A stretch of 64,000 nucleotides of DNA from Erythrobacter oryzae (GTDB lineage Bacteria; Pseudomonadota; Alphaproteobacteria; Sphingomonadales; Sphingomonadaceae). The position numbers and the translations under genes are program-made. Every line of letters starts with the position of its first letter. The stretch's first letter is position 1. The stretch covers positions 62,001 to 126,000 of the forward strand of contig NZ_JASCXI010000002.1 of NCBI RefSeq assembly GCF_030271515.1, in the 5' to 3' direction. A model generated the notes under the pieces. That model saw only the letters and a program-made list of their open reading frames with translations. It searched no databases and was not told where the DNA came from. Below, piece after piece: positions 52,530 through 61,382 of the stretch.

Positions 52530-54038
52530 TTATTCTGCCGCTTCCAGCTGCTCGTCCACGCCCCGCGCGTTCGCGCCCGGCTTGGTGAAGGTGAGGATGC
52601 CGTCGGTCAGCGGGTCGTCCTTCATGCGCTTGCGGTCGACCACATATTCCTGATTGAGCCGCCACGGATAGCTCACCGAATTGCGCGGCATGATGTGCTT
52701 GCCGCGCTGGATGTAGCCGCTCGAGAAGTCGAACACGTCGTCCTCGGTGATCGCGGCCTCGGCTTGCGCGGTGAGCACCGGGGTCGCGATCTGCGCGCCG
52801 GTCTTGCGCATGTGCTCGAGCACGCGGCAGACGTAGTCGGAGTTGATGTCGGCCCGCAGCGTCCAGCTGGCGTTCAAATAGCCGAACACCACCGCAAGGT
52901 TGGGCAGGTTCGAGAACATGCAGCCCTTGTAATAGAACCGCTCGTTGAACTTCACCGGCTCGCCATCGACGCGAACGTCGATCTTGCCCGCGACCGCGAG
53001 CTTCAGGCCCGTCGCCGTCACGACGATGTCGGCGGCAAGGAAGGTGCCGTCGGTCAGCCGCACGCCGCCCTTTTCGAACTTGGCGATATGGCCGGTGACG
53101 ACATCCGCCTTGCCCGCTTTCATCGCCTTGAACAGGTCCTCGTCGGGCACCAGACACAGGCGCTGTTCCCACGGATTGTAGGGGGGGGTGAAGGCCTCCT
53201 TGTTGTAGCCCGGGCCGAGCGAGGCCTCGATCTTCTTGTAGAGCGCGTCCTTCACCTTCTCCGGCTTGTCGCGCGCCAATTTGAACGAGAAGTCCTGCAT
53301 CTTGATGTTCTTGAACCGGGTGATCCGGTAGGCGAGCTTTTCCGGCAGCACTGCGCGCAGGAAGTTCGCTACCGCGTCCTTGGCGGGGCGCGTGAACATC
53401 CATGTCGGCGTGCGCTGGAGCATGGTGACGTGCGCCGCTTCCTTCGCCATCGAGGGAACGATGGTGACCGCCGTCGCCCCCGATCCGATCACGACGACGC
53501 GCTTGTCCTTGTAGTCGAGATCGTCGGGCCAGAACTGCGGGTGGAGCACCTGTCCTTCGAACTCGCCGAAGTCGAAGCCGGGATCATAGGGCTCGTCGTA
53601 ATCGTAGTAGCCTGCGCCGAGGTAGAGGAAATTGGCGGTCATGTGCGCCGTGCTGCCGTCGGCCTTCTCCAGCTCGACATGCCAGCGCGCGTCATCATGG
53701 TGGAAGTCCGCGCGGATGACCTTGTGGCCAAAGCGGATGTGCTGGCGGATGCCGCGCTCGTCGACGATCCGGTCGAGATATTCGAGGATCGCGGGCGCAT
53801 CGGCGATGCTCTTTTCATGCCGCCACGGTTCGAAATCGAAGCCCAGCGTGTGCATGTCGCTGTCCGAGCGGATGCCGGGATAGCGGAACAGATCCCACGT
53901 GCCCCCGAGATTGTCGCGCCGCTCGACGATGGCGTAGCTGTGGTGCGGCGCCTTCATCTCCATGTGGGCGGCCATGCCGATGCCGGAAATGCCGGCACCG
54001 ACGATCAGGACGTCGAAATCAGGCGGTGTTGCGAGCAT
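52530..54038 (-). CDS. FAD-dependent flavin-containing (Baeyer-Villiger-type) monooxygenase
   Basis: A 502-residue flavoprotein. It has an FAD Rossmann motif GAGISGIGMAAHME (about 12-25), the fingerprint FEGQVLHPQFWP (about 163-174; family form FxGxxxHxxxWP) and an NADPH Rossmann motif VVIGSGATAVTIVPSMA (about 185-201). The strings WDLFRYPGIRSDSDMHTLGFDF and GCMFSNLPNLAVVFGY are typical. Such enzymes convert ketones to esters or lactones. It lies divergent to a TonB receptor gene and near beta-oxidation genes, which suggests a degradation role; the substrate is unknown. Ribosome-binding site GGGAGAGAGAGG precedes the ATG at 54038. Confidence 0.92.
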   Translation of the reverse strand: MLATPPDFDVLIVGAGISGIGMAAHMEMKAPHHSYAIVERRDNLGGTWDLFRYPGIRSDSDMHTLGFDFEPWRHEKSIADAPAILEYLDRIVDERGIRQHIRFGHKVIRADFHHDDARWHVELEKADGSTAHMTANFLYLGAGYYDYDEPYDPGFDFGEFEGQVLHPQFWPDDLDYKDKRVVVIGSGATAVTIVPSMAKEAAHVTMLQRTPTWMFTRPAKDAVANFLRAVLPEKLAYRITRFKNIKMQDFSFKLARDKPEKVKDALYKKIEASLGPGYNKEAFTPPYNPWEQRLCLVPDEDLFKAMKAGKADVVTGHIAKFEKGGVRLTDGTFLAADIVVTATGLKLAVAGKIDVRVDGEPVKFNERFYYKGCMFSNLPNLAVVFGYLNASWTLRADINSDYVCRVLEHMRKTGAQIATPVLTAQAEAAITEDDVFDFSSGYIQRGKHIMPRNSVSYPWRLNQEYVVDRKRMKDDPLTDGILTFTKPGANARGVDEQLEAAE

Positions 54039-54166
54039 GATCGGGCCTCTCTCTCCCTAATTGACACTGATGTAACCACAGGCCCCGCGCAAAAGCGAGT
54101 CTTGAATGGCAAAGTGCAACTGAGTTTGTGGTGACGCGGCGCGCCGGCCGCTTTAAGGCGCGGCCC

Positions 54167-56194
54167 ATGACCTTCCGTGCCCGCCTGCTCGCCTGCGCCC
54201 TGCTGCTTCCCTCCGCCGTGCCGCTGGCCGCGCAGGAGGCGGAGGCGGGCGAGGAGGAGGATCTCGCGGAAGAGATTATCGTCACCGGCAAGGGCCTCGA
54301 TCCGGCGCTCTCGGCCGGGATCTATGCGACGACCACGATCGAGCGCGAGACGATCGTCGCCAGCCCCTCGGGCCGGATCGAGGACGTGCTCAGGAATGTC
54401 GCGGGCTTCCAGCAGTTCCGCCGCTCGGACAGCCGCTCCTCGAACCCGAGCGCGCAAGGGGTGACGCTGCGCGCGCTGGGCGGCAATGCCACCAGCCGCG
54501 CGCTGGTACTGCTCGATGGGGTGCCGCTCGCCGATCCCTTCTTCGGCTATATCCCGCTCTCGGCCATCGCGCCCGAGACCCTCGGCGCGATCCGCGTGAC
54601 GCGCGGCGGCGGGTCGGGGCCGTTCGGGGCGGGCGCGCTGGCGGGGACGATCGAGCTCGAAAGCGCCGAGCCGGGCGAGCCCTTCCTCGGCAGCGCGGCG
54701 GTGAACGACCGGGGCGAGACCGAGGCGAGCGGGGTGCTGACCCAGAAGCTCGGGCGCGGCTTCGCGGTCGCGAGCGGGCGCTGGGACCGCGGGCAGGGGT
54801 TCTTCACCACCTCTGACGCACAGCGCGTCCCCGCCACCGCGCGCGCTGCGTTCGACAGCTGGAACGCGAGCCTGCGCACCGTCGCCCCGCTCACCGACAC
54901 CATCGAAGTGCAGGCCCGCGTCGCCGCCTTCCGCGACGTGCGCACGCTGCGCTTCCGCGGTGCGGATTCGACCAGCGAGGGCGAGGAAGCGAGCATCCGC
55001 TTCGTCGGGCGGGGGGCATGGCAGTTCGATGCGCTGGCCTATGTGCAGGCGCGCGATTTCTCGAACATCGTCATTTCCTCGACCCGCTTCACCCCCACGC
55101 TCGACCAGCGCCGCACGCCGTCCACCGGCATCGGCGGCAAGTTCGAGCTGCGCCCGCCGATCCTCGACGGCCACGACATCCGCATCGGTGCCGACTACCG
55201 CCGCGCTGACGGCGAGTTGCAGGAGGAGGCGCTGAACGCGGTCTCCGGCGCGATCACCGAGCGGCGGCGGGCCGGGGGCGCGACGAGCAATCTCGGCATC
55301 TTCCTCGAGGATGACTGGCAGATCGGCCCGCTGACCATCAACGGCGGCCTGCGCGCCGACCGCTCGAGCATCACCGGCGGTTTCTACCGCGCGGTCTCGG
55401 CCACCACCGGGGCGGTGGTGAGCGAGATCGTCGCCCCCGACCGCAGCGACTGGTCGCTGAGCTGGCGCGCAGGCGCGCTGCTTTACGCCACCCGCCGCCT
55501 CGATCTGCGCGCGGCGGCTTATACCGGCCTCAGGTTGCCGACCTTGAACGAGCTCTACCGCCCCTTCGTGGTCTTCCCCGTCACCACCGAGGCCAATGCG
55601 AACCTCGCCAACGAGCGTCTCAAGGGCTTCGAGATCGGGCTGGTCTGGCAGCCGGTCAACGAAGTGGTGATCGCGGTGACCGCCTTCGACAACGAGGTCG
55701 AGAATGCCATCGCCAATGTCACCGTGGGCCCCAACCTCCGCCGCCGTGCCAATCTCCCGGCAATCGAAGCGCGCGGGATCGAGGCGAGCGTCGCGGCGAA
55801 GTTCGGACGCATAAGCCTCGACGGCGCGCTCGCGTGGACCGATGCCGAGGTGCGGGGCGAGGGGCCGTCCGCCGACCTCGACGGGTTGCGCCCGGCGCAG
55901 ACCCCCGAATTCGCGGCCTCGCTCACCCTCGGCTGGCAGCCTGCCGCCGGCTGGCGGATCGCGGGCACCTTGCGCCACGTCTCCGCCCAGTTCGAGGACG
56001 ACCGCCAGACCGACCGCCTCGCGCCCGCCACCACATTGGACGCCTTCCTCGCCGCGCCCTTGTGGGGCCGCCTGTCGCTGACGCTCAGGGGCGAGAACCT
56101 CACCGATGAGGCAATCGTCACCCGCAACCAGGGCGGGTCGATCGATCTGGGCGTCCCGCGCACCGTGTGGCTGGGCCTGCGCTACGGCTTCTGA
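54167..56194 (+). CDS. TonB-dependent receptor (vitamin B12/metal-type size)
   Basis: A 675-residue outer-membrane receptor. Signal peptide (FRARLLACALLLPSAVPLAA, cleavage near QEAEAG), an acidic stretch, a TonB box-like segment EEIIVTGKGL, plug domain with DVLRNVAGFQQFRRSD and TLRALGGNATSRALVLLDGVPLADPF, then a barrel ending in a Phe terminus (LGLRYGF). Its size fits small-ligand receptors. Divergent from the FAD monooxygenase gene. The ligand is unknown. Start ATG 54167 is chosen because it opens the signal peptide. Confidence 0.9.
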   Translation: MTFRARLLACALLLPSAVPLAAQEAEAGEEEDLAEEIIVTGKGLDPALSAGIYATTTIERETIVASPSGRIEDVLRNVAGFQQFRRSDSRSSNPSAQGVTLRALGGNATSRALVLLDGVPLADPFFGYIPLSAIAPETLGAIRVTRGGGSGPFGAGALAGTIELESAEPGEPFLGSAAVNDRGETEASGVLTQKLGRGFAVASGRWDRGQGFFTTSDAQRVPATARAAFDSWNASLRTVAPLTDTIEVQARVAAFRDVRTLRFRGADSTSEGEEASIRFVGRGAWQFDALAYVQARDFSNIVISSTRFTPTLDQRRTPSTGIGGKFELRPPILDGHDIRIGADYRRADGELQEEALNAVSGAITERRRAGGATSNLGIFLEDDWQIGPLTINGGLRADRSSITGGFYRAVSATTGAVVSEIVAPDRSDWSLSWRAGALLYATRRLDLRAAAYTGLRLPTLNELYRPFVVFPVTTEANANLANERLKGFEIGLVWQPVNEVVIAVTAFDNEVENAIANVTVGPNLRRRANLPAIEARGIEASVAAKFGRISLDGALAWTDAEVRGEGPSADLDGLRPAQTPEFAASLTLGWQPAAGWRIAGTLRHVSAQFEDDRQTDRLAPATTLDAFLAAPLWGRLSLTLRGENLTDEAIVTRNQGGSIDLGVPRTVWLGLRYGF

Positions 56195-56409
56195 GGGCGC
56201 CCTTTCGCGGCCCTACGCAACAATCGTTCCTGCATAGGTATGCGGATTGGGGCGATGCTGCGGAAAATGCATGATTGTGGCATTTTTGCTACTGTTGGGC
56301 AAAAGCTGACTATAACTCTTGTTAGGCCCGAAGACGCTGATAGGTTTCGCTCCGCTTACCCAAGTCCGGCATCAAAAAGACCGGCTGGGATGTGGAGAGA
56401 GGGAAATTG

Positions 56410-58959
56410 ATGACGCGCAAGTTCGCTATGTTCGCCTGCGGCCTGATGGCCTGCAGCGCCCTGACTACCCCCGCCTTTGCCCAGGACGCCCAGGAGGACG
56501 CCGCCGCCACCAAGGATGACAATGTCATCATCGTGACCGCGACCCGCCGCGCGCAGGACGTGCAGGACATTCCCCTCGCGGTGACCGCGATCGCCCCGCA
56601 GCAGCTCGAAGCGCAGCGCGTGGTCAACATCCAGCAGATCGCCGCCCTCGCGCCCTCCTTCACCGCCAGCCAGGCGCAGCTCGCCTCGGGCTCGGTGGTG
56701 CTGCGTGTGCGCGGCGTGGGGACGACCTCGAACAATATCGGCTTCGAAAGCGCGGTCGGCATCTTCATCGACGGCGCCTACCAGGCCCGCCCGGGCGTCG
56801 CGCTGAGCGAGTTCGTCGACGTGGAACGCGTCGAAGTGCTGCGCGGGCCGCAGGGCACGCTGTTCGGCCGCAACACGTCCGCGGGCGCGCTCAACATCAC
56901 CAACGTCCGCCCGGACGTGACCGAGTTCAGCGGCTTCGTGAACGCCGAATACGGCAATTTCGACGAGAAGAGCCTGCAGGGCGCGATCAACGTGCCGATC
57001 GTGCAGGACACCCTCGCGCTGCGCCTCACCGGCGCGTTCCGCGAGCGTGACGGCTTCCTCACCGTGGTCGACCGCACGGGCCGCGAAGTGGGCGACACCA
57101 ATGATGTCGACCAGTGGCTGGTGCGCGGCCAGATCGGCTGGGACACCGAAAGCGGTCTGCGCGGCCGCATCATCGCCGACTATTCGAAGAGCACGTCGAG
57201 CTGCTGTGGCGCCATCGAGCTCTACCAGACGCCGCTGGTGGGTGCCGGCGCCTTCGCGGCGGTCGGCCTCGGCGCCAATGGCGGCAACGGCCAGCCCTTC
57301 GTCGCAACCGCGCGCAACGACCAGGCCGGCTTCGAGCGGGCGATGGACAACCGCGTCGTCTCGGCCAACTTCGCGCCCGAAGCTGACATCGACAACTACG
57401 GCGTGACCGGCGAGCTCGAATTCCCGATCTCCGACAGCGCCGACCTGATCTTCATCGGCTCCTACCGCAAGTACAAGAGCTTCGAGCGTTACGATTCCGA
57501 CTTTACCGGGCTCGACATCTTCAACGTCGACGCGCTCAATCTCGAGATCGACAACTGGACCGCGGAACTGCGGCTCCAGGGCGAGACCCTCGAGGGCAAG
57601 CTCAACTACATGATCGGCGGGTTCTACTCCGACGAGTCGATCGACCAGACCCAGCAGTTCGCGCTGGGTGCGGATTTCGACCGCAACTTCGGCGCCTTCC
57701 TCGGCGCGGCCGCAGGGCCGTTGCCGCTCCAGACCTTCGTCGGCGTCAACCCGACCGGCACCCGCACCAGCAACCGCTTCCAGCAGGACGCCAAGAGCTA
57801 CGCGGTATTCACCCACAACTCCTTCGAGATCATCGACGGGCTCGAACTGACGGTGGGCGCGCGCTATTCGTGGGAAGACAAGTCGGGCGGCTTTACCCAG
57901 GTGGCGACCAACAACACGGTCTGCGGGGCGACGCTGCCGCGCCTCGGGGCGATCGGCGCGGTCAACCCGGCGCTGGTGCCGGCCTTCGTCGGGATCGGCT
58001 GCTTCGGCTTCGTGGCGCCCGCCAACCTGCCGCAGGCCGCCGCCCTGCCGCTGCCGCGCACTTTCCAGTCCACCTTCAAGGACGAGGAGCTGATCTACAC
58101 CGTCAAGCTCGGCTACGAGATCAGCCCCTTCGTGAGCACCTATGCGAGCTTCACCCACGGCTACAAGGCGGGCGGGATCAACCTCGATACCACCGCGGCC
58201 GTCGGCGGGGCCAACCCGAGCTTCCAGTCGGAAGAGGTCGATGCCTATGAACTGGGCGTCAAGGCGCAGACCCCCGACCGGGCGCTGACCCTCAACCTTG
58301 CCGCCTTCTACGAACAGTTCACCAACTTCCAGGTGCTCGAGTTCACCGGAACCGCCTTTGCCACCTTCAACGTGCCCAAGGCCAACACCCGCGGCGTGGA
58401 AATCGAAGGCCTGCTGCGCCCGGCCGATGGTCTGACGGTGAACCTGTCGGCGACCTTCCTCGAAGCGAGCTACCCGGACGATTGCGCCGGCACCCAGACC
58501 GCGCCGCAGGTGGTCTCGCTGTGCGGCAACGACCTCACCAACGCCCCGCGCATCATCGCGCTGGCGGGCGCGATGTGGGAGAAGCCGATCAGCGACGATG
58601 TCGAATTCTTCCTCTCGGGCCAGGTCCGGGTGGAGGATGACCAGCGCACCTCGACCCAGGCGATCGTGCCGCCGAGCACGGCGCAGATCGCCGCTCTCGG
58701 CGTCGATGCGGCGGTCGCTGCCCAGCCGCTGATCGTGGCCGACATCCAGGACGGCAAGGCCTTCGTGAACATGCGCGCCGGCCTGCGCTTTGCCGGCGGC
58801 AAGTATGCGCTCGAGGGCTGGGTCAACAACCTCACCGACGAGGTGGTGCGCGGGGTGACGTTCAACACCACGCTGCGCAGCACCGGCGCGAACAACTCGC
58901 GTTCGGCCTTCACCCTGCCGCCGCGCCAGTACGGCGTGACGCTGCGCGCGAAGTTCTGA
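56410..58959 (+). CDS. TonB-dependent receptor (large, Sphingomonas type)
   Basis: An 849-residue outer-membrane receptor with a signal peptide (KFAMFACGLMACSALTTPAFA), a TonB-box-like start DDNVIIVTATRRAQDVQDIPLAVTAI, plug (LRVRGVGTTSNNIGFESAVGIFIDG, VERVEVLRGPQGTLFGRNTSAGALNI) and a barrel ending LRAKF. This type is abundant in sphingomonads and often imports aromatic, sterol or glycan compounds. Start ATG 56410 has GAGAGAGG seven bases upstream. The 215-bp upstream gap has a TATAAC hexamer near 56310 that could be a -10, with no convincing -35. A strong terminator follows. Confidence 0.92.
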   Translation: MTRKFAMFACGLMACSALTTPAFAQDAQEDAAATKDDNVIIVTATRRAQDVQDIPLAVTAIAPQQLEAQRVVNIQQIAALAPSFTASQAQLASGSVVLRVRGVGTTSNNIGFESAVGIFIDGAYQARPGVALSEFVDVERVEVLRGPQGTLFGRNTSAGALNITNVRPDVTEFSGFVNAEYGNFDEKSLQGAINVPIVQDTLALRLTGAFRERDGFLTVVDRTGREVGDTNDVDQWLVRGQIGWDTESGLRGRIIADYSKSTSSCCGAIELYQTPLVGAGAFAAVGLGANGGNGQPFVATARNDQAGFERAMDNRVVSANFAPEADIDNYGVTGELEFPISDSADLIFIGSYRKYKSFERYDSDFTGLDIFNVDALNLEIDNWTAELRLQGETLEGKLNYMIGGFYSDESIDQTQQFALGADFDRNFGAFLGAAAGPLPLQTFVGVNPTGTRTSNRFQQDAKSYAVFTHNSFEIIDGLELTVGARYSWEDKSGGFTQVATNNTVCGATLPRLGAIGAVNPALVPAFVGIGCFGFVAPANLPQAAALPLPRTFQSTFKDEELIYTVKLGYEISPFVSTYASFTHGYKAGGINLDTTAAVGGANPSFQSEEVDAYELGVKAQTPDRALTLNLAAFYEQFTNFQVLEFTGTAFATFNVPKANTRGVEIEGLLRPADGLTVNLSATFLEASYPDDCAGTQTAPQVVSLCGNDLTNAPRIIALAGAMWEKPISDDVEFFLSGQVRVEDDQRTSTQAIVPPSTAQIAALGVDAAVAAQPLIVADIQDGKAFVNMRAGLRFAGGKYALEGWVNNLTDEVVRGVTFNTTLRSTGANNSRSAFTLPPRQYGVTLRAKF

Positions 58960-58998
58960 GCGCGCTGAACGGTTAGCTCCGAAAAGGAGCGGGAGAGG

Positions 58999-59032
58999 GG
59001 AGCGGCTCGCCTGGGCGGGCCGCTCCTTTTTT
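58999..59032 (+). terminator. Terminator of the large TonB receptor gene
   Basis: Stem GGAGCGGCTCGC with GCGGGCCGCTCC (one T-G pair) and loop CTGG, followed by TTTTTT, 40 bases after the stop. The next base starts a hairpin repeat. Confidence 0.9.
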
Positions 59033-59038
59033 GTGTGC

Positions 59039-59328
59039 GAGGGCGCCTCCGCGCCCTCGTCCTCGGTGCGGTTTCAAGTCCTGCGGACTTGAGCACCTGC
59101 GGCTCGCGGGCGTGCGCTCGCGACGCCTTCGGCGTCGAACTCGCGCGACTTGGCGGTGTGGTGGCCGCTCACGAATAAGGCGACCCGTTGCGGGGCCGCC
59201 TTTCCAATGCTCGATGATCGCGCCGGAACGGTCGCGTCAGCGACCGCAAGGCCGAACGGCCGCCCGCAGGTGCCCCGCCGCGCCAGCGGCGGGAACAGCA
59301 CCGAGGACGAACCCGCGGAGGCGGGTTC
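59039..59328 (+). repeat. Dispersed hairpin repeat, copy 5 (both ends present)
   Basis: Left hairpin GAGGGCGCCTCCGCGCCCTC (59039-59058) followed by GTCCTCG; right hairpin GAACCCGCGGAGGCGGGTTC (59309-59328) preceded by CGAGGAC. The ends are inverted to each other. Inside are a GACGCCTTCGGCGTC stem (about 59122-59136) and the 31-base segment (59245-59275) identical to 41732-41762. Length about 290 bases. It lies between the convergent ends of the TonB receptor and the acyl-CoA dehydrogenase gene, and its right hairpin ends two bases before the dehydrogenase stop codon. Confidence 0.82.
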
Positions 59329-59330
59329 GC

Positions 59331-60494
59331 TCACATAGAACGCGCGATCACCATCTTCATCACCTCGTTCGATCCGCCGAAGATGCGGGTGATGCGGCTG
59401 TCGCGGTACATGCGGGCGATCGGGTAGTCGTTGATGAACCCGGCCCCGCCGTGGAACTGCAGGCACTTGTCAACGACCTCGCCCTGCAGCTCGGTCACCC
59501 AGTATTTCGCCATGCAGGCGGTCGCCACGTCGAGCTCGCCCTTGAGGTGGCGAGCGATGCAGTCGTTGACGAAGACGCGGGCGGCGGTGCTGCGGGCCTT
59601 CAGGTCGGCCATCACGAACTGCGTGTTCTGGAAATCCCAGATCGTCTGGCCGAACGCCTTGCGGTTCTTGACGTAGTCCATCGTGGTCTCGAGCGCCTTC
59701 TCGATCCCGTTGATCGCGCCCACCGCGATGATCAGGCGTTCCTGCGGCAGCTCGCCCATCAGCTGGTAGAAGCCTTTGCCCTCGACCCCGCCGAGCACGT
59801 TTTCGGCCGGCACGAAGACGTTGTCGAAGAACAGCTCCGAGGTGTCGGCCGCGTCCATCCCGATCTTGTCGAGCTTGCGCCCGCGCTGGAAGCCTTCGGC
59901 GCCCTCGGTCTCGAGCAGCATCAGCGAGATGCCCTTCGCGCGCTCGTTCGGGTCGGTCTTGGCGACGACGATGATGAAATCGGCGATCTGGCCGCTCGAG
60001 ATATAGGTCTTCGAGCCGCTGATGCGGTAGCCGTTGCCGTCCTTCACCGCGGTGGTGGTGATCGACTGGAGGTCGGAACCCACGCCCGGCTCGGTCATGG
60101 CGATCGCGCTGACGAGGTCACCGCTGACGAGGCGGGGGAGGTATTTCTGCTTCTGCTCCTCGGTCCCGTGGCGCACGAGGTAGGGCAGGATCACGGTGTT
60201 GTGGAGCGAGGCGGCAAAGCCGTCCACGCCGTGCTTGGCCTGCTGGTCGATGACGACGAGGTCATGCCGGAAGTCGCCGCCGTGGCCGCCATATTCGGCC
60301 GGAACGCTCACCCCGAGCAGGCCCGCTTCGCCCGCCTCGCGCCAGAATTCGCGCTCGACCTGGCCATCCTCGCGCCACTTTTCGACGCGCTTCTGGGGGG
60401 CGTGCTGCTGGTAGAACTTGCCGACCGCGTCGGCGAAAATGGCGATTTCCTCGTCTTCCATGAAGGCGGGCTGAGGCACGTTCAAAACCGACAT
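59331..60494 (-). CDS. Acyl-CoA dehydrogenase
   Basis: FAD-dependent alpha,beta-dehydrogenation of an acyl-CoA. The 387-residue protein has AIAMTEPGVGSDLQSI (about 130-145), the LPQERL helix near 252, whose Glu serves as base in LCAD-type members, and HGGAGFINDYPIARMYRDSRITRIFGGSNEV near the end. At the MCAD catalytic position it has Gly (FGGS), consistent with the LCAD/IVD-like group. Start ATG 60494. The enoyl-CoA hydratase gene lies four bases upstream in the same direction. Chain or ring specificity is unknown. Confidence 0.94.
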   Translation of the reverse strand: MSVLNVPQPAFMEDEEIAIFADAVGKFYQQHAPQKRVEKWREDGQVEREFWREAGEAGLLGVSVPAEYGGHGGDFRHDLVVIDQQAKHGVDGFAASLHNTVILPYLVRHGTEEQKQKYLPRLVSGDLVSAIAMTEPGVGSDLQSITTTAVKDGNGYRISGSKTYISSGQIADFIIVVAKTDPNERAKGISLMLLETEGAEGFQRGRKLDKIGMDAADTSELFFDNVFVPAENVLGGVEGKGFYQLMGELPQERLIIAVGAINGIEKALETTMDYVKNRKAFGQTIWDFQNTQFVMADLKARSTAARVFVNDCIARHLKGELDVATACMAKYWVTELQGEVVDKCLQFHGGAGFINDYPIARMYRDSRITRIFGGSNEVMKMVIARSM

Positions 60495-60498
60495 CGTC

Positions 60499-61266
60499 TT
60501 ACTTCCCCGTCCAGTTGGGCTTGCGCTTTTCGGCGAAGGCGGCGGCGCCCTCGCGGGCGTCGTGGCTGACGAAGACCGGGCCGATAAGCTGGCCCTGCTT
60601 CGCATAGCGTTCATCCATCGCCCAGCCGCGCGATTCCTTGACGATCTGCTTGGAGACCTTGACCGCGAGCGGGCCGTTGGCGGCGATCCGCGCCGCGAGT
60701 GCCTTGGCGGCGTCGAGCGCAGAGCCCTCGGTCACTTCGTTGATGAGGCCGAGCTGGAAGGCGCGGGGCGCGTCGATGAAGTCGCCGGTCAGCGCCAGTT
60801 CCATGGCGACGCGCTGGGGGATCTGGTCGGGGAGCATCATCACGCCGCCCGCCGCCGCGACAAGGCCGCGCTTTACTTCGGGAATGCCGAACTTGGCGCC
60901 CGCGTTGGCGACCACGAGATCGCAGGCGATCATCAGCTCGAGGCCCCCGGCGAGCGCATAGCCCTCGACCGCGGCGATCAGCGGCTTCTTGGGCGGAGCC
61001 TCGACCACGCCGCCGAAGCCGCGGCCCTCGACCGTCGGCCGCTCGCCGCGCAGGAAGCCCTTGAGGTCCATGCCCGAACAGAAGGTCCCGCCCGCGCCGG
61101 TCAGGATGCCGACGCGCAGGTCGTCCTCGGCGTCGAGCCGGTCCATCGCCGCCGCGATTCCCTCGGCCGCGGCGCGGGTCATGGCGTTCTTGGCGTCGGG
61201 GCGGTTGATGGTGACGATGAGGACGCCGTCCTCGACTTCAGTCAGCACCTCGGGGGTATCGCTCAC
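60499..61266 (-). CDS. Enoyl-CoA hydratase/isomerase (crotonase family)
   Basis: A 255-residue crotonase-fold enzyme for the second beta-oxidation step. The first oxyanion-hole segment is GAGGTFCSGMDLKGFLRG (about 55-72) and the second is VEGYALAGGLELMIACDLVVA (about 102-122), followed by FGIPEVKRGLVAAAGGVMMLP. One of the two usual catalytic Glu positions cannot be confirmed by eye. First gene of the leftward hydratase-dehydrogenase operon; divergent from the thiolase gene across a gap with a 20-bp palindrome. Confidence 0.92.
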   Translation of the reverse strand: MSDTPEVLTEVEDGVLIVTINRPDAKNAMTRAAAEGIAAAMDRLDAEDDLRVGILTGAGGTFCSGMDLKGFLRGERPTVEGRGFGGVVEAPPKKPLIAAVEGYALAGGLELMIACDLVVANAGAKFGIPEVKRGLVAAAGGVMMLPDQIPQRVAMELALTGDFIDAPRAFQLGLINEVTEGSALDAAKALAARIAANGPLAVKVSKQIVKESRGWAMDERYAKQGQLIGPVFVSHDAREGAAAFAEKRKPNWTGK

Positions 61267-61291
61267 AGCTCTCTCTCCTATCGAAAATGTG

Positions 61292-61311
61292 ATTGCGTTT
61301 CGAAACGCAAT
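61292..61311. promoter_or_regulatory. Perfect 20-bp palindrome in the divergent beta-oxidation promoter
   Basis: ATTGCGTTTCGAAACGCAAT reads the same on both strands. It lies in the 116-bp gap between the enoyl-CoA hydratase (leftward) and thiolase (rightward) genes, 25 bases from the hydratase start and 71 from the thiolase start. Length and symmetry are those of a TetR- or MarR-type operator; no regulator gene is adjacent. Confidence 0.6.
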
Positions 61312-61382
61312 TCTTGTGCGAGTGGTGCAGTGGGTTTACGGACGCGTCAACCGCATTTTCGCTACATCGGGAGAGGAACATC

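Noticed and set aside
56356..58158. A 600-codon open frame on the minus strand
   Set aside because: Antisense shadow of the large TonB receptor, which has plug and barrel signatures.
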